A stretch of DNA of 64,000 nt from JACDET01 sp038253825 (GCA_038253825.1 JBBSGT010000002.1:3800-67799); one strand, 5' to 3'; positions 34,086 to 42,731 are shown, counted from the first letter of the stretch. Numbers and translations: made by a program. The notes: generated by a model from the sequence alone, not told the origin.

Positions 34086-34751
34086 ATGATAGATGGAGGA
34101 GAGGATACGGGTCCTTCGCAAGCAGAAGTAGGCTCAAATAAGGAAAAAAAGCCTGGATTAAGATTATCAAGATGGGTTCGTGGATTGAGAGGAAATGTAG
34201 ATCGGCAGGCTGCTCCGGTTACACCTGTTGTTCCATCAGAGCCTTCTCCTCTTTCAGTTGAATCCCCTGCGGCGCCATGGCTACAATTACCACGAGCTGG
34301 CGTTTCTTCAGGTGAGCTACTTGAAACACCAGAGAATCAAGCTAGCCCTTTTGTAGTTGTAGGATTAACTGATATGGAAGATTTTTCTCTCGAAGGTTTC
34401 TCTAAAAAGATCGATGAAAATAACCTCATTGATCTAGATGATGCTATGGGAAGTAATATGAAATATATAGTTATACGTCAAGAGAATGAAGATCAACCTC
34501 CTGCTGATGCTTTATTTGTCTTTTCTGAAGGCGTACAGCACGATAGATTCTTAGAACAATTAACATCAATTGGTTATACGGGAGAAGCGCAATCAGCCGG
34601 ATTTTTAGGCCTTACAACTGGTGCCACTCCTTCTCTGTTACTTTCTTCTTCTTCCAGTTCGCTGGATGATAAAGGAGTTCTCTCAAATTCAGCGTCAAAC
34701 ACTTATAAAATCAATAATCTGGCAAAAAAGTTGGATGCAGATTTGGTTTAA
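34086..34751 (+). CDS. Hypothetical protein with Pro-rich N-terminal half
   Basis: 221 residues, not recognised. The first 80 residues are charged then Pro/Ser/Val-rich and probably disordered. The middle (about 95-175) has alternating hydrophobic and acidic segments (FVVVGLTDMEDFSLEGF, IDLDDAMGSNMKYIVIRQ, ADALFVFSEG) that suggest a small alpha/beta domain. The tail is Ser-rich (LLLSSSSSS). No signal or membrane segment. A similar style is common among CPR hypothetical proteins. The following 290 bases contain no gene. Confidence 0.6.
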   Translation: MIDGGEDTGPSQAEVGSNKEKKPGLRLSRWVRGLRGNVDRQAAPVTPVVPSEPSPLSVESPAAPWLQLPRAGVSSGELLETPENQASPFVVVGLTDMEDFSLEGFSKKIDENNLIDLDDAMGSNMKYIVIRQENEDQPPADALFVFSEGVQHDRFLEQLTSIGYTGEAQSAGFLGLTTGATPSLLLSSSSSSLDDKGVLSNSASNTYKINNLAKKLDADLV

Positions 34752-35043
34752 ATTTGCTTTTGCACTTATTTCTGAAAATAAATGGTTAGAATAAAATGGG
34801 AATAAATTCACTTTTAGTTAACTGATCCACATATTGATAAACTATGCACAATGTACATATCATTGACAATGGGATTACATAAAGAATGAATTTGAAACAG
34901 AAAAAGTTTTCAAGACTTTCTTACAATTATTTACCTCAGTTAATGAAAGCAACGTTTGTTTGTAAAGAGAATTATTCTTGAACTCAAACCAATCTATCCC
35001 TGGTAACTAGTCGGAATAGTGTACGATTTCAGGAACTAGTAGC
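34752..35043. other. Intergenic region, nothing recognised
   Basis: No frame longer than chance on either strand and no clear promoter or hairpin. A TTGACA at about 34863 has no matching -10. The short repeat described separately begins at 35044. Confidence 0.4.
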
Positions 35044-35100
35044 ATGATATTCCGCAGCTCTATCTAATACGAATTGTTCGAATCAAGGCTCTCCAGCAAA
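35044..35100 (+). repeat. Accessory-patch repeat, copy a (long form)
   Basis: Begins ATGATATTCCGCAGCT, then about 23 variable bases, then GTTCGAATCAAGGCTCTC and CAGCAAA. The first 16 and last ~18 bases match copy d (37561-37615) at the same spacing. The inner GTTCGAATC resembles a tRNA T-loop. It lies just upstream of the broken APH gene. Confidence 0.5.
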
Positions 35101-35225
35101 TAGGTTAGTCATAATTTACGAAAGTGGCTAAGCAAGCCGGAAAGAGAATAGCAATTTTGTTATATGAGGGTGCAAGCCTCAGTTGCGGAATAGATAGAAA
35201 TAACCTAGAATACTATTCTGCTATT

Positions 35226-36288
35226 ATGATTCCAAGAAAACGAACAGAAACTAGTATACCTCAGGCACTTACTGAATTTGGTGCACAATTTCAAATTCCT
35301 GAAATACAACGCGTTGTTCCCTATGGGAAAGGGAGTATCAATGAAACATTTTTGGTCAAAACAAGTGGTTCACCTTTTATATTACAACAGTTACGCCCAG
35401 CATATGACTACGGAAGTTTAGAAGACTACGAGGCTATCACTCAATGTGTTGATCGCGCAGGCATCATAACACCTCGTATCGTTCCAACAAAAACTGGCTT
35501 ACTTGGTACAATAAAGGACAATCGTTTGTGGCGAATGACTTCGTTTGTGCCCGGTGTAACGCTAAAGCGAAGTCCCACATCTTCTCAAGTAAAGAGTGCT
35601 GCAGCATTACTAGGAAGATGGCATGAGGGGTTGAGTACGCTTGATTATGACTTTCACTTCAAGTTACCTGACTTTCATGATACTCCTAAAAAAATGATGG
35701 ATTTACAAGCTGCACTAACAGCGACATGAAGGTACAGAAAAATACGAACAGCTTGCACCACTTGCCGAAGAAGTATTAACAGCTTATGCTTCGCTAGGAG
35801 CTACAACTATACATTTACCTCGTCGCATTACCCATGGTGATCCAAACATTCATAATGTACGTTTTACAAATGATGGAGATAAAGCTATAAGTCTCTTAGA
35901 TTTAGATACCCTAGGACATAATTCAGTGATTATCGATATTGCTGATGCTGTGAGAAGTTTGGCTCAGATAAAAGATAAGCACGCTCCTCACGATGCTCGA
36001 TTCGATAGTGCTCTTTTCCAGCTTATACTTGATGGCTATAGAAACACTGCACATTTTTTGACACCTGACGAGCTTTATGCAATTCCAGATGGTGTTGAGC
36101 AATTAACACTTGAATTGTCAGCCAGGTATATTACCGATGCATTCGAGGAAATGTATTTCAGGCATGATCCGATGCAATATCCAAATTTATTCGAACAAAA
36201 CAAAGTAGATGCACTTATTCAACTCAATTTTTATCGTAGTTTTATAACGCAAAGAGCGGGCGTGGAAAGTATGATTATGCAATATTGA
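35226..36288 (+). pseudogene. APH-type phosphotransferase split by a single-base frameshift
   Basis: The upstream frame (ATG 35226; an open frame begins at 35124) encodes an aminoglycoside/homoserine-kinase-like N-lobe (GKGSINETFLVKT, FILQQLRP, MTSFVPG, LLGRWHEGL) and stops at 35727-35729 after LTAT. The next frame continues without loss: EGTEKYEQLAPLAEEVL, then the catalytic loop ITHGDPNIHNVRF and LLDLDT (metal Asp), and ends at 36288. Removing one base near 35727 joins the two parts smoothly. It is either a pseudogene or a base-call error. The intact family phosphorylates small molecules such as choline, sugars or amino acids; the substrate is unknown. Confidence 0.75.
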
Positions 36289-36480
36289 AGGTACGAGTGC
36301 ATGTTTATAACAAGTACATTATTTTACCGCATCAAATACTTTATGTATCTCAACTCTTTGTTTGCGGCTTGCGATATGGAAAATTGTCATTAGGAAGTTT
36401 CGCATACCAACGAACTTAATCATTCCACAACATTGTGAAAATATCATATAATATTATTTCGATAAAAAATTCCAAAATTG
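36289..36480. other. Intergenic region, nothing recognised
   Basis: AT-rich, no coding frame. A TATAAT at about 36445 has no obvious target. The repeat copy b follows at once. Confidence 0.4.
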
Positions 36481-36498
36481 TCAAGGCTCTCCAGCAAA
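36481..36498 (+). repeat. Accessory-patch repeat, copy b (short form)
   Basis: TCAAGGCTCTCCAGCAAA, identical over 18 bases to the end of copy a (35083-35100). It lies between the APH pseudogene and the kinase gene. Confidence 0.55.
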
Positions 36499-36579
36499 AG
36501 AATTTTTCTTTAGATTAGCTTCAAAAATAGCACCAATTCTTATAAAAAAGCTCTGGATTCGAAGTATGAGCAAAAATTC

Positions 36580-36588
36580 TGATATAAT
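36580..36588 (+). promoter_or_regulatory. Extended -10 promoter of the kinase gene
   Basis: TGaTATAAT with TATAAT at 36583-36588. The predicted start near 36595 is about 3 bases before ATG 36598. Confidence 0.5.
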
Positions 36589-36597
36589 TTTTTGGAT

Positions 36598-37206
36598 ATG
36601 GAAATAATAATAATCGCTGGAGGTTCTGGATCCGGAAAGTCTGCTCTCGCATATACATTAGAAGATCATTATCCAAATGTGTTTGAAGTAATGAACTTGG
36701 ACGATTACCACAAGCTGAAAACTTCTATTGGATTGCCAATGCTAGAGAATAAGATTAATTGGGATCATCCTGGTGTCATACAATGGGATAAGCTAATAAA
36801 AGACATTGCACTACTTCAAAATGGAAAGCCAGTTACCATTAATTCATGGAGTCATCGTTCTAATCGAGATTACTTTAAACATGGGAAAATGATACCTCGA
36901 ACAATGGTTCCCAAAAAGGCACTCATCATTGAAGGAAATATGGTTCTTTGGAATAAACAAATCAAGGATTTAAGTAGTAGATCATATTTTTTAAATCTCG
37001 ATGACGAAACTCGAATGAGGCGTAGAAATAAATTTATCGATCCTGATTATGATAGTAAAGTTCTTCAACCTATGCATAAAATGTATGTAGTTCCAACGAT
37101 GTCCTACGCAGATATAATACTTAATGTTACAAAAATGAATCAAGCAGAAGTTTACTTTAATATTGAACACGATTTAAAAGAAACTTACACATTTCTTCAA
37201 GCATAA
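36598..37206 (+). CDS. Uridine kinase/PRK-like P-loop kinase
   Basis: 202 residues. Walker A is IAGGSGSGKSALA at the N-terminus. NLDDYHK and NWDHPGVIQWDKL follow the pattern of uridine kinases and phosphoribulokinases (DDFY and FDHPxAFD in uridine kinase). A later LIIEGNMVLW corresponds to the Walker B strand and GI/EGI segment. It probably phosphorylates a nucleoside or related small molecule. The substrate is uncertain because the binding residues differ from standard Udk. It lies between repeat copies b and c, in the same orientation as the broken APH kinase. Confidence 0.75.
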   Translation: MEIIIIAGGSGSGKSALAYTLEDHYPNVFEVMNLDDYHKLKTSIGLPMLENKINWDHPGVIQWDKLIKDIALLQNGKPVTINSWSHRSNRDYFKHGKMIPRTMVPKKALIIEGNMVLWNKQIKDLSSRSYFLNLDDETRMRRRNKFIDPDYDSKVLQPMHKMYVVPTMSYADIILNVTKMNQAEVYFNIEHDLKETYTFLQA

Positions 37207-37221
37207 AAAGCTCCAAGCTCG

Positions 37222-37240
37222 TCAAGGCTTGCCTGCAAAC
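37222..37240 (+). repeat. Accessory-patch repeat, copy c (diverged)
   Basis: TCAAGGCTTGCCTGCAAAC, a diverged form of the 18-base motif, 15 bases after the kinase stop codon. Confidence 0.4.
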
Positions 37241-37338
37241 GGCCGCAGGTATATATATTCTACTTTGTTTGCTATACCTCAGAAGTGAACGATTTAGTAT
37301 TCAGTTACTATCGCGATTCAATTTATGAATAAGTATAG

Positions 37339-37539
37339 GTACCTCATAATATAGCTTTAGAAGAAGCAGATGCTTTTGCGAAGAGTGGTTCTTGGGACGA
37401 AGACCTGAATAATATTCAAACAGTTTATCTAAGTGATGGTGTATTTTTAATAGGACCAGTGGGAATTTGCATAGTAGCTATGGGCGCAATTAGGAAACTT
37501 TCTGAAACCATTTGGGAAATTAAACGAATGAGAGCATGA
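37339..37539 (+). pseudogene. Short coding remnant without a start
   Basis: A 66-codon frame after a TAG reads ...ALEEADAFAKSGSWDEDLNN, then QTVYLSDGVFLIGPVGICIV, and ends KRMRA before TGA 37537-37539. Composition looks protein-like but there is no start codon and no partner upstream. Family unknown. It lies between repeat copies c and d. Confidence 0.35.
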
Positions 37540-37560
37540 ACTACTATTTGGAAAATCCCT

Positions 37561-37615
37561 ATGATATTCCGCAGCTTTTTCTCAAATGATAAGTTCAAAT
37601 CAAGGCTCTCAGCCA
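37561..37615 (+). repeat. Accessory-patch repeat, copy d (long form)
   Basis: Begins ATGATATTCCGCAGCT like copy a, then GTTCAAATCAAGGCTCTC and AGCCA after the same distance. It abuts the 3' end of the Fic gene (37621). Confidence 0.5.
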
Positions 37616-37620
37616 CCGTT

Positions 37621-38772
37621 TTATTTAGCACTTTCTTTAAAAAGAACTATGTATTTTTTATATTCATATGACTGACCATACTTTTCATCCTGATTTCTTG
37701 GTGTAAGAATATCCATTTCAATAAATCGGTCTATCACACGTTGCGCTCCTGCTCGAGTATATCCTGTCCATTTTATAATGGTGGCCACATTGACAATGGG
37801 TTGTACATATAATTTCGGTAAAATTATTGCGGCGTTTTCAGATGCTCGAGTTCCAAGCTTTTGTATTTTCTGCATATCGTTCTCGCGCAATACAGTAATT
37901 TTACCAACAATATCTATTGCTTCATTTGCAATTTCAATGACACCATCTAAAAAGAACTCTACCCATTCAGAAACGTTACCATTATGATATCTATAGAGTT
38001 TTTCATAATAAATTTCTTGAAATTTTTTAAAATATGAAGACAAAAATAGAACAGGCTTTTCTAAAAACTCTTCTTTCCAAAGATAAAATGTTATTAGCAT
38101 TCTCCCTGTCCTCCCATTACCATCAAGAAATGGGTGGATTGTTTCGAACTGTGCATGAATGAGTGCTGCTTTTATAAGTGTAAGTGTTGTTCCATTTTCA
38201 TATATATACTTTTCAAGATCACTAAGAGCACTTTTCATCTCTTCAATAGGTGGTGGAACAAAACGCGCATTATCTGGTTTTGTTCCACCAATCCAGTCTT
38301 GACTTTTCCTGAATTCACCTGGGCCAGAAAAGTGTGTTGCTCTTGCTTGCTCCATTAATTTTTTATGTAGTTCTCTTATGAATCGAAGAGATACGGGGAA
38401 ATTATTACTTGCAACTCTTGTCATGCCATAATCGAGTGCCTTTATATAATGGAGAATATCGTCTACGTCTTCAGGTAAATTTGTATTAATATTTGCATCT
38501 GCTTCTATTGCATCAATCATCGTCGCTCGGGTCCCTTCAATCTGGCTTGATGAAGCTGCATCTTTTCTGAGATACATAAGTAGGAAAAAATCAGCGTCAG
38601 GTAAGAGTTTAGTTATACCATCTAGCTTTCCAAGCAGTCTTGATGCCTGTTCATTTTTTTTCAAAATCTTTGCATCAAAAAAGAATCCTTCTTTAGGCGG
38701 GAAGGGTTCGGGAATAAAAGCTTTAAAGCCGCCTGGTTGTTCTTTATTTGCTCCTATTTTTATATTTTTCAT
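37621..38772 (-). CDS. Fic family protein with built-in inhibitory helix
   Basis: 383 residues. The N-terminal part has the Fic_N-type segment with the inhibitory motif S75-x3-E79-G80 (SSSQIEG), which blocks ATP binding in class II Fic proteins. The Fic core motif HPFLDGNGRTGR is at 213-224 with catalytic H213. A C-terminal winged-helix-like region (about 320-383, TIIKWTGYTRAGAQRVIDRF) probably binds DNA. Fic enzymes transfer AMP to target proteins and can act as toxins or regulators. The helix-turn-helix end and a palindrome over the promoter suggest autoregulation. Inverted relative to its neighbours in the accessory patch. Confidence 0.9.
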   Translation of the reverse strand: MKNIKIGANKEQPGGFKAFIPEPFPPKEGFFFDAKILKKNEQASRLLGKLDGITKLLPDADFFLLMYLRKDAASSSQIEGTRATMIDAIEADANINTNLPEDVDDILHYIKALDYGMTRVASNNFPVSLRFIRELHKKLMEQARATHFSGPGEFRKSQDWIGGTKPDNARFVPPPIEEMKSALSDLEKYIYENGTTLTLIKAALIHAQFETIHPFLDGNGRTGRMLITFYLWKEEFLEKPVLFLSSYFKKFQEIYYEKLYRYHNGNVSEWVEFFLDGVIEIANEAIDIVGKITVLRENDMQKIQKLGTRASENAAIILPKLYVQPIVNVATIIKWTGYTRAGAQRVIDRFIEMDILTPRNQDEKYGQSYEYKKYIVLFKESAK

Positions 38773-38795
38773 AGTTTATATCCTTTCAATAATGC

Positions 38796-38830
38796 ATACA
38801 AAGTATATAGTTTTGTATCTATTAAGTCAA
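38796..38830 (-). promoter_or_regulatory. Fic promoter with an overlapping palindrome
   Basis: Minus strand TTGACT (38825-38830), 17-base spacer, TATACT (38802-38807). ATACAAA (38796-38802) and TTTGTAT (38812-38818) form an inverted repeat with a 9-base centre covering the -10. AGATACAAA occurs twice on the plus strand just upstream in sequence terms. This is a good place for repressor binding, possibly by the Fic protein's own C-terminal domain. Confidence 0.5.
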
Positions 38831-38865
38831 TTGATAGATACAAACTTGCAAAACGTGAAAAGTAG

Positions 38866-39141
38866 TTTTATATTCGGTGGACTGATACTTATGGAGGAGC
38901 TTGTGATTCACAAGGTACCGGAACTATATGTTTAGGGTACAACACAGTAAATGTCTGTCGTCAATATAATGTAAAAGGAAAGGACGCTGAAACGTGGTCG
39001 ATTAATGAAGAATTAAACAAAAACACACATATTGGACTATTCATAAATGCGGTTGCAAATAATCCTGCCAGTATAAACAGGCAAACTATTTTATCAATGA
39101 TTTCCTCTTTTAAGTTTCTCAGTCAAATACCTAAAAAGTAA
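38866..39141 (+). pseudogene. C-terminal fragment of a secreted CPR-type protein
   Basis: A 91-codon frame beginning after a TAG reads WTDTYGGACDSQGTGTICLG, then YNTVNVCRQYNV and ends ILSMISSFKFLSQIPKK. It contains three cysteines and an ending like that of small secreted CPR proteins. No start codon or signal peptide is available, so it is probably the surviving 3' end of a larger gene. It lies between the Fic gene and repeat copy e. Confidence 0.4.
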
Positions 39142-39183
39142 TTGTTTTATATAAAATGGTATATAAAAAGTTACACTGTTTCT

Positions 39184-39198
39184 TAAGGCTCTAGCCAA
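39184..39198 (+). repeat. Accessory-patch repeat, copy e (weak)
   Basis: TAAGGCTCTAGCCAA, matching the core AAGGCTCT and a diverged end. Support is weak by itself. It marks the right end of the patch. Confidence 0.3.
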
Positions 39199-39277
39199 TC
39201 AAAAATTCTAAAATCTTCTTTGATGTCCTGCAAAATAAGTAAATTCAAATAAAATTGAGCTCAAACCTGTCAACTTG

Positions 39278-39351
39278 TCGGGGACAGAGGACTCGAACCT
39301 CCGACCTCACGGTCCCAAACCGCGCGCTCTAGCCAACTGAGCTAGTCCCCG
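39278..39351 (-). tRNA. tRNA-Pro(UGG)
   Basis: Minus strand cloverleaf: acceptor CGGGGAC (39351-39345) pairs with GTCCCCG (39285-39279). D-arm AGCTCAGTTGG, anticodon loop TTTGGGA giving TGG, T-loop GTTCGAGTC. The discriminator A is at 39278. CCA is not encoded. Confidence 0.93.
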
Positions 39352-39401
39352 TTATCGTTGAATTATAACATTTTCGTAAATCTTTGGCAAAAGCTGAAAA
39401 G

Positions 39402-40133
39402 CTACCTATTAGGTCCTACAAATAATTTTCGATGATGTGTAACGCTTTTTACCCAGGTTTTTAATCGCCAAACATGTTTTTTTGTGTTCTCAAGAAAAGC
39501 TCTAGTCGATATTCCTGCAATAAGATCTCGATCAAAGAGTATAATACCATACTGAGAGATATGTAACGCTAGATCGACATCTTCATGTACTTTGTAACTA
39601 TCATGACAAACATCGTTTTTTACTTTTTGCCATGCATGCTTTGTGATAACCATATTTGAACCAAATAATGTTTCATGACCGAGCATGATTTTGCTTACTG
39701 CGAAGAAACCATAACGTGAAGTGATATCACTCGTTATTTTTCTTAGAGTGCTATCCTGAACAGCGTAAAAATATTGTGGGCCTGAGACTCCAACAATATC
39801 TTGGGCTCTGTTATCAAGTATTCTATGGACTTTCTCAACCCAGTCAATTGGTATACGAGTGTCTGCATCAATTCGTGCTAACAAGTCCCCCTTTGCAGCA
39901 TTAAAACCAGCATCACGAGCTGGAATCATCCCTTGTTCGGTTTCATTTATAAGAGTAACGAATGGAAAAGTTTTGGCTATTTCTGCTGTTTTATCAGTAG
40001 AATTATTGTTGACGACAATGACTTCATCAGGGGGAAAGGTTTGTTGTTGTATTGCTTCCATGCATGATCCAATGTACTCCTCTTCATTGTATGCAATGAC
40101 GATAAGAGACAATGCGGGTATATAATGTCGCAT
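39402..40133 (-). CDS. GT2 family glycosyltransferase
   Basis: 243 residues from ATG 40133. The frame is open further upstream but that part runs through the tRNA-Leu gene, so ATG 40133, 13 bases after the tRNA, is chosen. GT2 markers: LSLIVIAYNEEEYIGSC, VIVVNNNSTDKT, ARIDADTRIP (DxD), and a later HEDVDLALH, which resembles the ED motif. No membrane helices. It probably adds a single sugar. It would be read through from the tRNA-Leu gene upstream on the same strand. Confidence 0.82.
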   Translation of the reverse strand: MRHYIPALSLIVIAYNEEEYIGSCMEAIQQQTFPPDEVIVVNNNSTDKTAEIAKTFPFVTLINETEQGMIPARDAGFNAAKGDLLARIDADTRIPIDWVEKVHRILDNRAQDIVGVSGPQYFYAVQDSTLRKITSDITSRYGFFAVSKIMLGHETLFGSNMVITKHAWQKVKNDVCHDSYKVHEDVDLALHISQYGIILFDRDLIAGISTRAFLENTKKHVWRLKTWVKSVTHHRKLFVGPNR

Positions 40134-40145
40134 GGTATACACGAG

Positions 40146-40228
40146 TGCCGCGAGCGAGAGTCGAACTCGCACGCCCTTGCGGACGGGGGCTCTTAAGGCC
40201 CCTGTGTCTGCCATTCCACCACCGCGGC
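40146..40228 (-). tRNA. tRNA-Leu(UAA)
   Basis: Minus strand type II tRNA with a long variable arm: acceptor GCCGCGG (40228-40222) pairs with TCGCGGC (40153-40147). Anticodon stem GGGGC/GCCCC with loop CTTAAGA, anticodon TAA. T-loop GTTCGACTC. Discriminator A at 40146. Confidence 0.93.
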
Positions 40229-40293
40229 AAAGTGCTATGCTATTTTAACTCAAACGCATGTGATTATTCAAGCCACAAGCAGTATTTGATCTA

Positions 40294-40797
40294 TTATTTA
40301 CTTATTGATTGAGAATTTCTATATTTAATTACTTTAGCAGGGACGCCCCCGACTATCGCATAAGGAGGAACGTTTTTAGTGACTACCGCTCCGGCTCCTA
40401 TTATGGCACCTTTACCTATTGTTAAACCGGGTAAAATAACTGCTTTTGTTCCTATCCAGACATCGTCCTCAATGACAACTTTCTTTTTTTTTGTAGACTG
40501 ATGATATATCGGTATTTTTAAATCTTCATGTTCATGTGTTTCGGAAGTTATAAAAACATAAGGGCCGACTAAAACATAATTACCTATTTTTATTCCGCCG
40601 TTTCCTCCAAAGTCACAACTATGGTTAATGTAGACATGATTTCCTATTTCAATCTTTTTTGGATAATAGAAATGACAGTTATACTGAATAAAAACAGGGA
40701 ATCCTATTTTCTTAAAGAGAGGTTTTAAAAAGAGTGATCGAATAAATCCAAAGGCAATATAAATTTTTATGTGAGGAAATATGAGATAATTAAACAT
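40294..40797 (-). CDS. Left-handed beta-helix acyltransferase (hexapeptide repeats)
   Basis: 167 residues. Hexapeptide-repeat pattern throughout (IEIGNHVYINHSCDFGGNGG, IKIGNYVLVGPYVFI, VVIEDDVWIGTKAVI, LTIGKGAIIGAGAVV) and the family ending VPPYAIVGGVPAKVIKYR. Catalytic His candidates lie in SETHEHED. Similar to maltose/galactoside O-acetyltransferases and WbbJ-type enzymes that acetylate sugars of surface polysaccharides with acetyl-CoA. It lies on the minus strand at the border of the second glycan cluster and probably decorates that polymer. Confidence 0.88.
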   Translation of the reverse strand: MFNYLIFPHIKIYIAFGFIRSLFLKPLFKKIGFPVFIQYNCHFYYPKKIEIGNHVYINHSCDFGGNGGIKIGNYVLVGPYVFITSETHEHEDLKIPIYHQSTKKKKVVIEDDVWIGTKAVILPGLTIGKGAIIGAGAVVTKNVPPYAIVGGVPAKVIKYRNSQSISK

Positions 40798-41068
40798 AAT
40801 ATTTATACTACCATATTAATCATAAATATAGGTTCATTCTTTACAGACCTTGCGCTTTACATAGATGTTTCTTATCTAAGGAAACATTTAGGTTTAGTAT
40901 ACTGCTAAATATATATCGTAGGGCGTATCCTAAACTTATAATGTATATAAGCTAATTAAGTTGAGGTTTACAAGTTTAAAGAACATTAGCTTTTTCAGCG
41001 TAAGGAGATTATTACGTACGTCTTATTAAAATCGTGCCTAAATCTGATGGGAATACTTATGGCAGAGC
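40798..41068. other. Divergent intergenic region, nothing further recognised
   Basis: No coding frame. It separates the acyltransferase and the second GT2 cluster. Confidence 0.4.
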
Positions 41069-41097
41069 TTGCTTACATATGCTATAGTTTGTATGCT
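41069..41097 (+). promoter_or_regulatory. Promoter of the second glycan cluster
   Basis: TTGCTT (41069-41074), 17-base spacer, TATGCT (41092-41097); an overlapping extended -10 TGcTATAGT lies at 41080-41088. Leader about 35 bases. Confidence 0.45.
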
Positions 41098-41136
41098 AAG
41101 TTCTCCTACTGAGCTTTAAAAATAAAATCTGTCCGA

Positions 41137-42726
41137 ATGACACAATCTAATTCACGCACGTCCAATAAAATTGTACCCTTTGACGATGAAACAGAACGAA
41201 AACTAGGCAAAGGGTTCCACCATAAAGGCATTCAATATGTTCATCATTCTCGTCTGCATCCTCATCAAACTGCATTTTTTAGACTATCAACATTTCAAAA
41301 ATATTTTCTTCTCTTCCTTCTACTTCTAGCTGCATGTTGTTTGGCTCTCAATTGGCATTTATCCATTACTATCGCAGTAGCAGTACTTATTTTTTTATAT
41401 TTTGCCGATCTTCTTTTTAATCTATTCCTTATCTATCGAAGTTTTACGAAACGTCCTGAAATCAACGTGACAAACGAAGAACTTAACGCAGTTGGTGACA
41501 ATGAATGGCCTGTTTACACGATCCTCTGTCCACTTTATAAAGAATGGCAAGTTGTACCCCAATTCGCAAAAGCTTTAAGCAATATGGATTACCCAAAAGA
41601 TAAATTACAAGCGATTCTGTTGCTGGAAGAGGATGATCATGAAACGATCAAAAAAGTACAAGAACTGCATTTGCCTCCTTATTTTGAAACAGTTGTTGTC
41701 CCCGACTCAAAACCAAAAACAAAACCTAAAGCCAGCAATTATGGTTTGAAATTCGCCCGTGGAGAATATACTGTTATATATGATGCAGAAGATGTTCCTG
41801 ATCCATTACAGTTAAAAAAAGCAATCATTGCTTTTAAAAAAGCAGGTTCGAAAGTTATCTGTATTCAAGCAAAACTGAATTTTTATAACCCTCATCAAAA
41901 TCTATTGACAAGGGTTTTTACAGCGGAATACTCGTTATGGTTTGATTTAGTCTTAACAGGATTGCAATCCATTCATGCGCCAATTCCTTTGGGCGGCACT
42001 TCCAATCATTTCCATACACAAGATCTACACAAGCTGAAAGGTTGGGATTCTTTCAACGTTACAGAGGATGCAGATCTTGGGATGCGCTTGGTCAAACACG
42101 GTTATCGTACCGCTGTTATTGAATCAATAACACTTGAAGAAGCGAATAGTAGCTTGAAAAATTGGTTTGGTCAGCGTTCTCGCTGGATTAAGGGCTATAT
42201 TCAGACTTACTTCGTCCATATGCGTAATCCAAGTGAATTTATCAGAACCTGGAACGAGCCTCATTATATTACATTTCAGCTGGTAATCGGTGGCAAAGTC
42301 ATGTCTATGTTTATTAATCCAATGCTTTGGTTAATTACGATTTGTTATTTTGTCTTTCGAGCAAAAATAGGGAGTTTTATTGATTCATTCTTCCCAGCGC
42401 CTGTCCTTTATATGGGAGTTATTTCTTTATTACTTGGTAACTTTTTATACGCATACTATTATATGGTCGGATGTGTCAAACATGGCCATGATGAATTAGT
42501 GAAATATATCTTTCTCGTACCTTTTTATTGGCTTGCAATGAGTATTGCCGCATGGATAGCTGTTTATCGCTTTATTGTTGCTCCCCATTATTGGTCCAAA
42601 ACTAAACACGGATTGCATCTGGACAACAAAAAATTTATAACACAGACAGAGGTTCTTCAAGATAAACAAACAAAAGTAATAAGAAGAGGATTTAAACAAT
42701 CTACTTCGCGATCTGTAATAGCTTAA
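41137..42726 (+). CDS. Processive, cellulose-synthase-like GT2
   Basis: 529 residues. A short N-terminal polar part, two membrane helices (about 55-100), then a BcsA-like GT2 domain (about 125-370): CPLYKEWQVVPQF, LLLEEDDHETI, YDAEDVPDP, GGTSNHFHTQDL, TEDADLG, QRSRWIKGY. Four membrane helices follow. It is nearly co-linear with residues 240-738 of the 12749 protein, including the unusual FHHKGIQYVHHS lead, but lacks the DPM1-like first domain. It probably extends and exports a polysaccharide. It leads an operon that runs to about 49.7 kb. Confidence 0.85.
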   Translation: MTQSNSRTSNKIVPFDDETERKLGKGFHHKGIQYVHHSRLHPHQTAFFRLSTFQKYFLLFLLLLAACCLALNWHLSITIAVAVLIFLYFADLLFNLFLIYRSFTKRPEINVTNEELNAVGDNEWPVYTILCPLYKEWQVVPQFAKALSNMDYPKDKLQAILLLEEDDHETIKKVQELHLPPYFETVVVPDSKPKTKPKASNYGLKFARGEYTVIYDAEDVPDPLQLKKAIIAFKKAGSKVICIQAKLNFYNPHQNLLTRVFTAEYSLWFDLVLTGLQSIHAPIPLGGTSNHFHTQDLHKLKGWDSFNVTEDADLGMRLVKHGYRTAVIESITLEEANSSLKNWFGQRSRWIKGYIQTYFVHMRNPSEFIRTWNEPHYITFQLVIGGKVMSMFINPMLWLITICYFVFRAKIGSFIDSFFPAPVLYMGVISLLLGNFLYAYYYMVGCVKHGHDELVKYIFLVPFYWLAMSIAAWIAVYRFIVAPHYWSKTKHGLHLDNKKFITQTEVLQDKQTKVIRRGFKQSTSRSVIA

Positions 42727-42731
42727 GGAAT

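Noticed and set aside
35044..37615. Integron attC sites
   Set aside because: The repeats lack the 7-base RYYYAAC and GTTRRRY ends, no integron integrase is present, and one gene is inverted. Kept only as an unexplained cassette-like repeat.
40134..40214. N-terminal extension of the GT2 protein upstream of 40133
   Set aside because: This part of the frame lies within the tRNA-Leu gene.
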